Assembly: GCF_025699295.1 (NCBI RefSeq)
Contig: NZ_JAILWB010000015.1
Location: forward strand, 1-64,000
Direction of reading: 5' to 3'
Source of the DNA: Hydrogenophaga sp.
GTDB taxonomy: Bacteria; Pseudomonadota; Gammaproteobacteria; Burkholderiales; Burkholderiaceae_C
Length of the DNA stretch: 64,000 nucleotides
Numbering within the stretch: the stretch's first letter is position 1; the number at the start of each line of letters is the position of its first letter. Under the pieces are notes generated by a model, which was not told where the DNA came from, did no database searches, and was given only the letters and a program-made list of their open reading frames with translations. Both the position numbers and the translations under genes were made by a program. Positions 19,562-31,096 of the stretch are shown here, piece after piece.

Positions 19562-21415
19562 ATGGATCTCCAAACCACCACCTACCTCTTTGTCGGGGCC
19601 AGCTTCGCGCTGTACCTGGGCATCGCCTTCTGGGCACGCGCGGGCAGCACGTCCGAGTTCTATGTCGCCGGCGGCGGGGTGCACCCCATCACCAACGGCA
19701 TGGCCACCGCTGCGGACTGGATGTCCGCTGCGTCCTTCATCTCCATGGCCGGCCTGATCTCCAACATGGGCTACGGCGGCGCCGTGTTCCTGATGGGATG
19801 GACCGGCGGCTACGTGCTGCTGGCCATGCTGCTCGCACCGTACCTGCGCAAGTTCGGCAAGTTCACGGTGCCCGAGTTCATCGGTGACCGGTTCTACTCG
19901 AAGACGGCGCGCAACGTGGCCGTGCTGTGCCTGCTGGTTGCTTCGCTGACCTACATCATTGGCCAGATGACGGGCGTGGGCGTGACCTTCGCGCGCTTCC
20001 TGGGCGTGAGCAGCGCGCAAGGCATCTACATCGGCATGGCCATCGTGTTCGCCTACGCGGTGTTCGGCGGCATGAAGGGCATCACCTACACGCAGGTGGC
20101 GCAGTACATCGTGCTGATCCTGGCCTACCTGGTGCCGGCTTTCTTCATCTCGTTGAACCTGACCGGCAACTTCCTGCCGCAGCTGGGCCTGGGCTCGGAC
20201 ATGGCGGGTACCGACGTGTCGCTGCTGAGCAAGCTCGATCAGGTGGTGACCGACCTGGGCTTTGGCCAGTACACCACCACTGCTGCGGGTTCGACGCTGA
20301 ACATGTTCTTCTACACCGTGTCGCTGATGATCGGCACGGCCGGCCTGCCGCACGTGATCGTGCGGTTCTTCACCGTGCCCAAAGTGTCCGATGCTCGCCT
20401 GTCCGCCGGCTGGGCGCTGGTCTTCATCGCCCTGCTGTACACCACGGCTCCCGCCGTGGGTGCCATGGCCAAGCTCAACCTGCATGGCACGGTCAACGCT
20501 GCTGTCGGCCTGACCAAGGACGAAGACGGCCGCATTTCCGTCAATTCGGACGCGGTCAAGGCCAATGGCGATCTGTACGCCACCGAAGCCAGTCTGGTGT
20601 ACGAGAAGCGTCCTGAGTGGATGAAGCGCTGGGAGAAGACCGGCCTTCTCAAGTGGGAAGACAAGAACGGCGATGGCCGCATCCAGTACTACAACGACAA
20701 GACCAAGAGCGATGTCGTCAAGGGCAAGGCCGAAGCTGCGGGCTGGAAGGGCAACGAGCTGACCGTGAACGCCGACATCATCGTGCTGGCCAACCCGGAG
20801 ATCGCGCTGCTGCCCAACTGGGTGATCGCGCTGGTGGCCGCCGGTGGCCTGGCCGCCGCGCTGTCCACTGCCGCGGGTCTGCTGCTGGCGATTTCGTCGG
20901 CGGTCTCGCACGACCTGATCAAGGGCGCCATCAAGCCCGACATCAGCGAGAAGGGTGAGCTCATGGCGGGCAAGATTGCCATGGCCGTGGCCATCTTCGT
21001 GGCGGGCTGGCTGGGCTTGAATCCACCGGGTTTCGCGGCGGGTACCGTGGCGCTGGCCTTCGGTATCGCAGCTTCCACGATCTTCCCGGCGCTGATGATG
21101 GGCATTTTCAGCCGCACCATGAGCGACAAGGGCGCCGTGGCCGGCATGCTCGCAGGCCTGTTCGTGACGCTGTTCTACGTGTTTGCGCACAAGGGCATCT
21201 TCTTCATCAAGGGCACCGAGTACCTTGACGTGGTGGGCGGCGCCAACGGCTTCTTCACCATCACCCCCGAGGCCTTCGGCACCGTGGGCGCGATCGTCAA
21301 CTTCGCGGTAGCCTTCCTGGTGAACAAGATGTCGGCCCCAGCGCCGAAACACATCCAGGAGCTGGTGGAGTCGGTGCGCGTGCCCCGAGGCGCGGGTGCC
21401 GCCACCGGCCACTGA
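19562..21415 (+). CDS. Sodium:solute symporter large subunit 1 (acetate-permease-like)
   Basis: 617-residue, roughly 13-helix transporter of the SSS family, VC_2705/ActP-like subgroup. The early TTYLFVGASFALYLGIAFW helix, the ADWMSAASFISMAG motif of the substrate/sodium site, and AAGGLAAALSTAAGLLLAISS are characteristic. Substrate is probably acetate or a related short carboxylate, inferred from family and from the regulatory neighbours. A soluble loop at about residues 310-400 contains DKNGDGRIQYYN (Asp367 first), an EF-hand-like calcium loop lacking only the final acidic residue. It is followed by a terminator at 21463-21496. Confidence 0.94.
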   Translation: MDLQTTTYLFVGASFALYLGIAFWARAGSTSEFYVAGGGVHPITNGMATAADWMSAASFISMAGLISNMGYGGAVFLMGWTGGYVLLAMLLAPYLRKFGKFTVPEFIGDRFYSKTARNVAVLCLLVASLTYIIGQMTGVGVTFARFLGVSSAQGIYIGMAIVFAYAVFGGMKGITYTQVAQYIVLILAYLVPAFFISLNLTGNFLPQLGLGSDMAGTDVSLLSKLDQVVTDLGFGQYTTTAAGSTLNMFFYTVSLMIGTAGLPHVIVRFFTVPKVSDARLSAGWALVFIALLYTTAPAVGAMAKLNLHGTVNAAVGLTKDEDGRISVNSDAVKANGDLYATEASLVYEKRPEWMKRWEKTGLLKWEDKNGDGRIQYYNDKTKSDVVKGKAEAAGWKGNELTVNADIIVLANPEIALLPNWVIALVAAGGLAAALSTAAGLLLAISSAVSHDLIKGAIKPDISEKGELMAGKIAMAVAIFVAGWLGLNPPGFAAGTVALAFGIAASTIFPALMMGIFSRTMSDKGAVAGMLAGLFVTLFYVFAHKGIFFIKGTEYLDVVGGANGFFTITPEAFGTVGAIVNFAVAFLVNKMSAPAPKHIQELVESVRVPRGAGAATGH

Positions 21416-21462
21416 GCCACTGAGCGCCGATCAGACCGGCAACGGTCGGGTCGGCACCTGAT

Positions 21463-21496
21463 GCGAAACCCCGTTGGCTTGCTGACGGGGTTTCGC
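21463..21496 (+). terminator. Intrinsic terminator after symporter 1
   Basis: GCGAAACCCCGT (21463-21474) pairs with ACGGGGTTTCGC (21485-21496) around a 10-base loop. The T tract after it is weak, so termination may be partial. Confidence 0.65.
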
Positions 21497-21544
21497 GCTT
21501 CTGGCCGCCGCTGGAGGACAATCCGGCGTGAGGAACACCACACC

Positions 21545-21910
21545 ATGCAACTGCCCAGCGTCTTCATTTTCAACTGGATCTTCCTGCTCGCCCTGTTCCC
21601 CGTGGCGTTCTTCTGGCTGCGCCGTGCCTGGCGCATTGGTGTCAGGCGCGACTTCTCCGAGGTCGCACTCAAGAAGGGTTTTCCTCCGCCCGATGCCGAG
21701 CGCTACGCGCCCTACGAGATGGTCTTCAACCTGATCGGGGGAGTGGTGATGGTGGGCTTGCTCGTGGCAGTGCTGGGCTTTCAGGCCCTGGCCTCCGACC
21801 AGTGGATCGCCGTGGCCGGCGTGACGCTGTGGCTCAAGCTGTTTGCTTCGTTTGCCCTGAGCCGTCAGGCGCACGGCATCGGCAAGAAGAAGTCCGCACC
21901 GGAGCGCTGA
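21545..21910 (+). CDS. Two-helix membrane protein of unknown function
   Basis: 121 residues with a hydrophobic helix at the N-terminus (FIFNWIFLLALFPVAFFWL) and a helical pair in the second half (VVMVGLLVAVLGF, WIAVAGVTLWLKLFASFAL), and a lysine-rich end. I do not recognise a family. The ATG at 21545 follows GTGAGG; an upstream frame would run through the terminator. It is convergent with ppsR and behind the terminator of the symporter operon, so it probably has its own promoter. Confidence 0.7.
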   Translation: MQLPSVFIFNWIFLLALFPVAFFWLRRAWRIGVRRDFSEVALKKGFPPPDAERYAPYEMVFNLIGGVVMVGLLVAVLGFQALASDQWIAVAGVTLWLKLFASFALSRQAHGIGKKKSAPER

Positions 21911-21940
21911 GCCGCGCCGTGCAGGGCCTTGCGCGAGCGG

Positions 21941-22762
21941 TCAGTACTCCAGGCGCTCGGGCCGGATTTCCTGCAGGATGGTGGTGGCGATCTCCTCGAT
22001 CGACTTGGTCGTGGTCGAGAGCCAGCGAATGCCCTCGCGCCGCATCATGGCCTCGGCCTCGCTCACCTCCATGCGGCAGTTGTCCAGGTTGGCGTAGCGC
22101 GAGTTGGGCCGGCGTTCGTTGCGGATCTCGCTCAGGCGCTCGGGCGCGATCGTCAGTCCGAAGATCTTCTTGCGGTGCGGCACCAGCGCCGGCGGCAGCT
22201 TGCGGCGCTCGAAGTCCTCCGGAATCAATGGGTAGTTCGAGGCCTTCAGGCCGTACTGCATCGCCAGGTAGAGCGAGGTGGGCGTCTTGCCGCTGCGGCT
22301 CACGCCGACCAGGATCACGTCCGAACCCTCCAGGTCCTTGTGGCTCTGGCCGTCATCGTGCGCCAGCGAGAAGTTGATGGCTTCGATGCGGTCGTTGTAC
22401 GCCTTGCTCTTGGATGCGTCCGAGAATCGGCCGACGCGGTGGTTGGACTTGATGCCCAGTTCGTGTTCCAGCGGTGCAACGAAGGTGCCGAACATGTCGA
22501 GCATCATGCCCCGGCAGTGTTCGCGGAAGACGGAGAGCACATCCATGTTGACCACGGTGGTGAACACCAGCGGGCGCTGGCCCTCGAGTTCGGCCGTGTG
22601 GTTGATTTGGCGCACCGCCTGGTGGGCCTTGTCCACGCTGTCCAGAAACGGCAGGCGCACACGGCGCACGGTTGCCTCGAACTGGGCGAGGATGGCGTTG
22701 CCGAAGGTTTCGGCGGTGATGCCGGTGCCGTCCGAGATGAAGAAGGCCGTTCTGTTGGGCAT
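21941..22762 (-). CDS. ppsR: PEP synthase regulatory protein (bifunctional kinase/pyrophosphorylase)
   Basis: DUF299 family protein that inactivates PEP synthase by ADP-dependent phosphorylation of a threonine and reactivates it by phosphate-dependent dephosphorylation. The N-terminal [15 protein letters not shown], the nucleotide-binding loop [16 protein letters not shown] and the C-terminal [19 protein letters not shown] are conserved family segments; 273 residues is normal. It is divergent from its target ppsA with about 157 bases between the starts, the usual arrangement. Confidence 0.96.
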   Translation of the reverse strand: MPNRTAFFISDGTGITAETFGNAILAQFEATVRRVRLPFLDSVDKAHQAVRQINHTAELEGQRPLVFTTVVNMDVLSVFREHCRGMMLDMFGTFVAPLEHELGIKSNHRVGRFSDASKSKAYNDRIEAINFSLAHDDGQSHKDLEGSDVILVGVSRSGKTPTSLYLAMQYGLKASNYPLIPEDFERRKLPPALVPHRKKIFGLTIAPERLSEIRNERRPNSRYANLDNCRMEVSEAEAMMRREGIRWLSTTTKSIEEIATTILQEIRPERLEY

Positions 22763-22919
22763 GAGGCCGCGTCCTTACAATGCTGGGTGTTGTGCCGGGG
22801 CCATTATCAGTCGCCGGCCCCCGCATCTGCTTCCCTGCCCGGTGCCAGACCCACAACAGAACAACAGGTCGCCCGCTGGCGCATGGAACCCCCGGTTTTT
22901 CAACCTTAGGAGCTTTCCC

Positions 22920-25319
<2,400 letters not shown>

Positions 25320-25344
25320 GTTCCGGTTTCCCTCGATGGCAATG

Positions 25345-25378
25345 AAGGCGGCAGGGCGAAAGGCCTGCCGCCTTTTTT
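25345..25378 (+). terminator. Intrinsic terminator of ppsA
   Basis: AAGGCGGCAGG (25345-25355) pairs with CCTGCCGCCTT (25364-25374) around an 8-base loop and is followed by a run of six T (25373-25378). Confidence 0.9.
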
Positions 25379-25472
25379 CATGTGCACCCGCAACAGGGGC
25401 AGGCGAGGGGGCTGGGGCACAATCGACCGAAGCGTGGGTGACCGCCCGGCCCACGCTGTCGAGGAGACCCGC

Positions 25473-25685
25473 ATGTTTCAAGGCCTTGCTGCTCAACGTC
25501 TGGTGGCCCTGTTCTTTGCCGGCTGGGCCCTGTTCAACTTTCCGCTGCTGGCACTGTGGGACCACGATGTCACCTTGTGGGGGCTGCCGCTGTTTCCGCT
25601 CGCGCTGTTCGTGGTGTGGGCCGCGCTGATCGCTGCGCTGGCCTGGGTGGCCGAGCGCGGCATCGACGCCGAGCGGACCGACTGA
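25473..25685 (+). CDS. Small two-helix membrane protein upstream of the symporter-kinase
   Basis: 70 residues with two hydrophobic helices (LVALFFAGWALFNFPLLAL and PLFPLALFVVWAALIAALAWV) and a short charged tail. The ATG follows GAGGAG at the right distance. It lies 18 bases before the sensor kinase gene. By size and place it recalls the small subunits beside SSS transporters, but no DUF4212 signature is visible; a partner role for the kinase is inferred. Confidence 0.78.
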   Translation: MFQGLAAQRLVALFFAGWALFNFPLLALWDHDVTLWGLPLFPLALFVVWAALIAALAWVAERGIDAERTD

Positions 25686-25703
25686 GCAACCGAGCCGCCG
25701 ACC

Positions 25704-28439
25704 ATGCTGTCCGCCCCACTGGTCATCGGCGTTTCCTTCGCCTACCTGCTGCTGTTGTTCGCGGTGGCCTACTGGGCCGATCTGCGCGCCCTGCAGGGGC
25801 GTTCGGTGATAGCCAGCCCCTGGGTGTATGCTCTGTCGCTGGCGGTGTACTGCACCGCCTGGACCTACTTCGGCAGCGTCGGCCGCGCGGCCACGTCGGG
25901 CGTGTGGTTCCTGCCGATCTACCTGGGTCCGATGCTGGCCATGATCCTGGCCTGGATGGTGGTGCGCAAGATGATCCGCATCGCCAAGACCTGGCGCATC
26001 ACCTCCATCGCCGACTTCATCGCCAGCCGCTACGGCAAGAGCCAGTTGCTGGCCGGGCTGGTGACGCTGATCACGGTGGTGGGCATCGTGCCCTACATCG
26101 CGTTGCAGCTCAAGGCGATCGCCAGCGGCTACGCGGTGCTGACCTCGCCGCTGGGCCAGCCGGCGGTGCAAAGCGCGGACTGGTGGAGCGACAGCACGCT
26201 CTACGTGGCCATTGCGCTGGCGGGCTTCACGATCGTTTTCGGCGCGCGCCACCTCGACAGCACCGAGCGCCACGAGGGCATGGTGGCGGCGATCGCGTTC
26301 GAATCGGTGGTCAAGCTGGTGGCGTTTCTCGCGGTCGGCCTGTTCGTGAGCTTCGGCCTGTTCGGCAGCCCGGCTGAACTGTTCGAGCGTGCCCGCGAGA
26401 TCGAGGCACTGCGCCTCCTGCTGCAGTTCGACCAGGGCCAGCCGTTTGCCTACGCCCAGTGGCTGGGGCTCACCTTGCTGGCCATGCTGTCGGTGATCTT
26501 CCTGCCACGCCAGTTCCAGATGATGGTGGTGGAGAACGTCGACGAGCAGCACTTGCGACGCGCGGTCTGGGCGTTCCCGCTGTACCTGCTGCTGATCAAC
26601 CTGTTCGTGCTGCCGATCGCCGTCGGTGGCCTGTTGCACTTCGGCGCCGGCCGCATGGACCCGGAGACCTTCGTGCTCTCGCTGCCGCTGTCGCAAGGCT
26701 GGTACGCGCTGGCGCTGTTTGCATTTGTTGGCGGGCTCTCGGCCGCCACCGGCATGGTGATCGTCGAGGCCATCGCGGTGTCCACCATGGTCTGCAACGA
26801 CCTGGTGATGCCGCTGCTGCTGCGCATGCACCGCTTCGGCGCGCGCGCCAGCGGCGACCTGACGGGCCTGCTGTTGTTGATCCGGCGGCTGGCGATCCTG
26901 GGCATCCTGTTGCTGGGCTACCTGTATTTCCACCTCGCGGGCGAAGCGTATGCGCTGGTGAGCATCGGTCTCATCAGCTTCGCGGCGGTGGCGCAGTTCG
27001 CGCCCGCCCTGCTCGGCGGCATGTACTGGAAGGGCGGCACGCGGGGCGGGGCGCTGACCGGTCTGCTGCTGGGGTTCGGCTTCTGGGCCTACACCCTCAT
27101 GCTGCCCTCGCTGGCCAAGTCGGGCTGGCTGCCCGGTGGCTTCCTGGAATTCGGCCCCTGGGGGCAGGCCTGGCTGATGCCCGAGGCTTTCCTCGGCCTC
27201 AAGGGCCTGGACAACCTCACGCACTCGCTGTTCTGGAGCCTGCTGGCCAACATCGCCGGCTATGTGGGCGTGTCCCTGTGGCGCCCGCCGTCGGCGCGCG
27301 AGACCAGCCAGGCCTTGTTGTTCGTCGATGTGTTCCACCGCACTGCGGGGACGCGGCCGGTGTTCTGGCAGGGCAAGGCCCAGGTGTCGGCCCTGCTGCC
27401 GCTGGTCGGGCGGTTCCTGGGCGTCGACACGGCCCAGCGCCTGTTCACCGACTACGCGCGCCTGGTGGGGGTCGGGCGCATCGATCAGATTCCGGCCGAC
27501 GCGCGCCTGGTGCATTTCGTCGAGACCCAGCTGGCCGGCGCCATCGGCAGCGCTTCGGCGCGCGTGATGGTCTCGTCGGTGGTGGAGGAGGAGGCGCTCG
27601 ATCTGGATGACGTGATGCGCATCCTGGACGAAGCCTCGCAACTGCGTGCCTATTCGCATGCGCTGGAAGACAAGTCGCGTTCGCTGGAACGGGCGACGGC
27701 CGAACTGCGCACGGCCAATGAGCAACTCAAGAGCCTGGACCGGCTCAAGGACGACTTCATGTCCTCGGTGACCCACGAACTGCGCACACCCTTGACATCG
27801 ATCAGGGCGCTGGCCGAACTCATGCGCGACGATGCGAACATGGACACTGTGCAGCGTCAGCAGTTTGTCGGCATCATCGTGGCCGAGACCGAGCGCCTGA
27901 GCCGGCTGGTCAACCAGGTGCTGGACATGGCCAAGATCGAAGCCGGCCATGCCGAGTGGCACACGACCACGCTGGACATTCGCGAACTGCTCGAACAGGC
28001 GGCTCGCACGATGGAGGAAACCTGCCGCGAGCGGGGCGTGGAGCTGGAGCGCGTGTTGCCCGCGCGGGTGCGCCCGATCCGTGCCGACGCGGACCGGCTC
28101 ACGCAGGTGGTTTTGAACCTGCTGTCGAACGCCGCAAAATACGCCCCTCGGGACACCGGGCACGTTGTGCTGAAGCTGGAGGAGACCGAAGAAGGCGTGG
28201 AGGTGCAGGTGCAGGACAACGGGCCTGGCATTCCGCTGGAACAGCAGGACATGGTGTTCGAGCGGTTTCGGCAGGTGGAGGGTGATGCCCATTACCGGCC
28301 AGGGGGCACCGGCCTGGGACTGCCGATCAGCCGCCAGATCGTGGCCCATTTTGGTGGACGCATGTGGCTGCATTCCACGCCTGGCCAGGGCGCCACGTTC
28401 GGCTTCTTCCTGCCACGTCCGCCGGCCTCGGCCATCTGA
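25704..28439 (+). CDS. Sensor histidine kinase with N-terminal sodium:solute symporter domain
   Basis: 911-residue CbrA/CrbS-type sensor. Residues 1 to about 570 form an SSS transporter-like domain with about 13 helices (FIASRYGKSQLLAGL, FAFVGGLSAATGMVIVEAIA). A linker and coiled coil (about 650-680) lead to HisKA with phospho-acceptor His691 in THELRTPLTSIR and a HATPase with LNLLSNAAKYAP, DNGPGIP and GGTGLGLPISR. All catalytic boxes are intact. Such kinases respond to transported carbon sources such as acetate or histidine; the ligand here is unknown. The receiver gene follows after 15 bases. Confidence 0.95.
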   Translation: MLSAPLVIGVSFAYLLLLFAVAYWADLRALQGRSVIASPWVYALSLAVYCTAWTYFGSVGRAATSGVWFLPIYLGPMLAMILAWMVVRKMIRIAKTWRITSIADFIASRYGKSQLLAGLVTLITVVGIVPYIALQLKAIASGYAVLTSPLGQPAVQSADWWSDSTLYVAIALAGFTIVFGARHLDSTERHEGMVAAIAFESVVKLVAFLAVGLFVSFGLFGSPAELFERAREIEALRLLLQFDQGQPFAYAQWLGLTLLAMLSVIFLPRQFQMMVVENVDEQHLRRAVWAFPLYLLLINLFVLPIAVGGLLHFGAGRMDPETFVLSLPLSQGWYALALFAFVGGLSAATGMVIVEAIAVSTMVCNDLVMPLLLRMHRFGARASGDLTGLLLLIRRLAILGILLLGYLYFHLAGEAYALVSIGLISFAAVAQFAPALLGGMYWKGGTRGGALTGLLLGFGFWAYTLMLPSLAKSGWLPGGFLEFGPWGQAWLMPEAFLGLKGLDNLTHSLFWSLLANIAGYVGVSLWRPPSARETSQALLFVDVFHRTAGTRPVFWQGKAQVSALLPLVGRFLGVDTAQRLFTDYARLVGVGRIDQIPADARLVHFVETQLAGAIGSASARVMVSSVVEEEALDLDDVMRILDEASQLRAYSHALEDKSRSLERATAELRTANEQLKSLDRLKDDFMSSVTHELRTPLTSIRALAELMRDDANMDTVQRQQFVGIIVAETERLSRLVNQVLDMAKIEAGHAEWHTTTLDIRELLEQAARTMEETCRERGVELERVLPARVRPIRADADRLTQVVLNLLSNAAKYAPRDTGHVVLKLEETEEGVEVQVQDNGPGIPLEQQDMVFERFRQVEGDAHYRPGGTGLGLPISRQIVAHFGGRMWLHSTPGQGATFGFFLPRPPASAI

Positions 28440-28454
28440 CCACGGAGACATCGC

Positions 28455-28832
28455 ATGGGCCAAAAAATCCTGATTGCCGACGACGAACCGAACATCCTGA
28501 TCTCGCTGGAGTTCCTCATGAAACGCGAGGGTTTCGAGGTGGTGCTCGCGCGCGACGGCCAGGAGGCCATCGATGCCATCCTGCGCGAGCGCCCGGCGCT
28601 GGTGCTGCTGGACGTGATGATGCCGGTCAAGACCGGCTTCGACGTCTGCTGCGAGGTGCGCGCCAACGACGCGCTGCAGGACACGCGCATCGTGATGCTC
28701 ACCGCCAAGGGGCGCGACACCGACGTGGCCAAAGGGCTGGCCCTGGGTGCCAACGCCTACATGACCAAGCCGTTCTCCACCCGTGAGCTGGTGGACAAGG
28801 TGCACGAGATGCTGGGGCAGGAAAGCGGATGA
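28455..28832 (+). CDS. Stand-alone response-regulator receiver
   Basis: 125 residues, a complete CheY-like receiver and nothing else. Asp9/Asp10 form the acidic pocket, Asp53 in LLDVMMPVKTG is the phosphorylation site, with Thr in MLTAKG and Lys in MTKPFS. It has no DNA-binding domain, unlike the LuxR- or NtrC-type partners of CrbS and CbrA. It sits between the kinase and the exonuclease fusion, so it may relay the signal to that protein or to a phosphotransfer chain. Confidence 0.93.
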   Translation: MGQKILIADDEPNILISLEFLMKREGFEVVLARDGQEAIDAILRERPALVLLDVMMPVKTGFDVCCEVRANDALQDTRIVMLTAKGRDTDVAKGLALGANAYMTKPFSTRELVDKVHEMLGQESG

Positions 28833-28860
28833 CCGTGACGTGCCAACCGGGGCGGGTTCG

Positions 28861-31077
28861 ATGAGCCGTCGTCGCCCCATCGACCGACGCTGGCCCGCGG
28901 GAGCGATCGTGCTGTGCGCGGGGGTGGCGCTGTGGCTGGCTCTCACCGCGGTGGTTCTTTGGGCCACGCTGGACGTGCCACAACGCGCCCAGGTGGCGTC
29001 GCTGCTGGGGTCGCGCGTACCCTTGCTCGTGCTCATGGGCCTGGTGCTCGCGGCGGGTGCGACCATGGCCGTTCGCGCCTTGCTGGCGCACTTTGTGGAG
29101 CCGGCGGCACAGTTGGTCGAGCAGGGGCGGGTGCTGGCCAGTGCCGAGGTCGAGCGCGAGTTGCCGGTGCGGGGCAGTGCCGAAACACGGGCGCTCACCG
29201 ATCTGGTCAACCGCCTTGTGGCGCAGCGCGCCTTGCTGCGTCGCGACATGGACGCGCGCGTGCGGGACACCAGCCGGGACATCGAGCAGGAAAAGAGCCG
29301 CCTGGCCGCGCTGATGGCCGAGCTCACGCAGAGCGTGGTGGTGTGCAACCTGGACGGGCGTGTGTTGCTGTACAACCAGCGCGCGCGCCAGCAATTCCAG
29401 GCGCTCTCGCAAACCTCGGGCGTGGGCGGCGGCGCGGAGTTGCTCGGCCTGGGGCGTTCCATCTACACGGTGTTCGACCGCAAGCTGGTGGCGCATGCGC
29501 TTGAGAACATCCAGCAGCGCATGCTGCGCGGCATCGGGCAGCCCTCTGCCCAGTTCGTCACCACGACCGCCACCGGGCAGCTGCTGCGTGTGCAGATGGC
29601 ACCCGTTCGATCGCCCCAGGCGATGAGCCTGCCCGATACCGCCGAACTGGTGGCCGACCGCGCCGAGCTCAGCGGTTTCGTGCTGATGCTGGACAACATC
29701 ACCCGCGATTACGAGCAGGCTTCCCACCGCGACCACGCGCTGCACGCATTGACCGAAGGCAGCCGGTCCGCGCTGGCCAACATGCAGGCAGCGCTCGATG
29801 TGCTCGACCTTCCGGATCTGGAAGTGTCGGCGCGCGAGCGTTTTCTCGGCGTGATCCGCGAGGAGACACGGACGCTGAGCCAGCGCATTGCCGCGCTGGA
29901 CGCGGATGCAGCCCGCAGCTTCAAGGCGCGCTGGCCGCTCGAGGACATGTTGGGAGCCGATCTGTTGAACGCCGCGATGCGGCGCATCGAGACGGTGACC
30001 GGCATGTCGGCCACCACGCTGGAGATCGACGCCTCGCTGTGGTTGCGTGTGGAGAGCTTTTCGCTGTTGCAGGTGCTGGTGTATCTGGCGGGCCGGCTGT
30101 CAGATGAGTTCGGCGTGCGCTTCGTGGAACTGCGGCTCACACCCGCACCGGCGGCCAGCGGCCGTGCGCAGCTCGACCTCATCTGGTCGGGCCAGGCCAT
30201 GAGCACCGAGACCGTGATGAGCTGGGAGCTCGATCCGATGAAAACGGCCGGTGCCGATACCTCCGGCCTGACGGTGCGTGATGTGGTCGAGCGCCATGGC
30301 GGCGCGTTCTGGTTCGAGCGCGAGCGCACGCGCCACCAGGCTTTCTTCCGGCTGCTGGTGCCACTGGCTGATCCGCAGGACCGCTTGGACACGACGCTGT
30401 ACCTGCGGGGCGAGAGCCGGCCTGAGTACTACGATTTCGACCTCTTTCGCACCACCGAGCAGACCCGGTCGCTGGACGACCGTCCCCTGAGCGATCTGGC
30501 CTACACCGTGTTCGACACCGAAACCACCGGCCTGGACCCTGCGCAGGGGGACGAGATCATCCAGATCGGCGCGGCGCGCATTGTCAATGGCAAACTGCTG
30601 CGCCACGAATGCTTTGAACAACTCGTGAACCCGCGCCGTTCGATTCCGGCCGCCTCGATCCCGATCCATGGCATACAGCCTTCCATGGTGGTCGACCAAC
30701 CCACCATCGCCAAGGTGCTGCCGGCCTTCCGGGCGTTTGCGCAGGACACGGTGCTGGTGGCGCACAACGCGGCCTTCGACATGCGCTTTCTGCAGCTCAA
30801 GGAGAAGCAGACCGGCGTGGTGTTCGATCAGCCGGTGCTCGACACGCTGCTGCTGTCGGCCGTGCTGCACCCGAACCAGGATTCGCACCGGCTGGAGGCG
30901 ATTGCTGAGCGCCTGGACGTGCCCGTGATCGGGCGGCACACCGCCATGGGCGACGCCATGGTGACCGCCGAGATATTCCTCAAGCTGTTGCCGCTGCTGG
31001 CCGAGCGCGGCATCCACACGCTGGGGCAGGCACGCGAGGCCTCGCAGCGAACCTACTACGCGCGCCTGAAGTACTGA
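28861..31077 (+). CDS. Membrane-bound degenerate histidine kinase fused to a DEDDh 3'-5' exonuclease
   Basis: 738 residues. Two helices near the N-terminus (about 15-38 and 52-75) are followed by a HAMP-like linker, a PAS-like segment (VVCNLDGRVLLYNQRARQ) and a HisKA-like helix in which the acceptor position is Glu299 (LTEGSRSALAN where kinases have a His). The ATPase region keeps only its end (DVVERHGGAFWFE, FRLLVPL); N and G boxes are missing. The last 190 residues are a proofreading-type exonuclease: Asp552/Glu554 in FDTETTGL, HNAAFDMRF and RHTAMGDAMVT complete the DEDDh set. The start at 28861 is the first Met that precedes the basic n-region. Such fusions recur beside acetate-type symporters; the nucleic-acid substrate is unknown. 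Confidence 0.9.
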   Translation: MSRRRPIDRRWPAGAIVLCAGVALWLALTAVVLWATLDVPQRAQVASLLGSRVPLLVLMGLVLAAGATMAVRALLAHFVEPAAQLVEQGRVLASAEVERELPVRGSAETRALTDLVNRLVAQRALLRRDMDARVRDTSRDIEQEKSRLAALMAELTQSVVVCNLDGRVLLYNQRARQQFQALSQTSGVGGGAELLGLGRSIYTVFDRKLVAHALENIQQRMLRGIGQPSAQFVTTTATGQLLRVQMAPVRSPQAMSLPDTAELVADRAELSGFVLMLDNITRDYEQASHRDHALHALTEGSRSALANMQAALDVLDLPDLEVSARERFLGVIREETRTLSQRIAALDADAARSFKARWPLEDMLGADLLNAAMRRIETVTGMSATTLEIDASLWLRVESFSLLQVLVYLAGRLSDEFGVRFVELRLTPAPAASGRAQLDLIWSGQAMSTETVMSWELDPMKTAGADTSGLTVRDVVERHGGAFWFERERTRHQAFFRLLVPLADPQDRLDTTLYLRGESRPEYYDFDLFRTTEQTRSLDDRPLSDLAYTVFDTETTGLDPAQGDEIIQIGAARIVNGKLLRHECFEQLVNPRRSIPAASIPIHGIQPSMVVDQPTIAKVLPAFRAFAQDTVLVAHNAAFDMRFLQLKEKQTGVVFDQPVLDTLLLSAVLHPNQDSHRLEAIAERLDVPVIGRHTAMGDAMVTAEIFLKLLPLLAERGIHTLGQAREASQRTYYARLKY

Positions 31078-31096
31078 AGTGCGTTGAGTGGGACGC

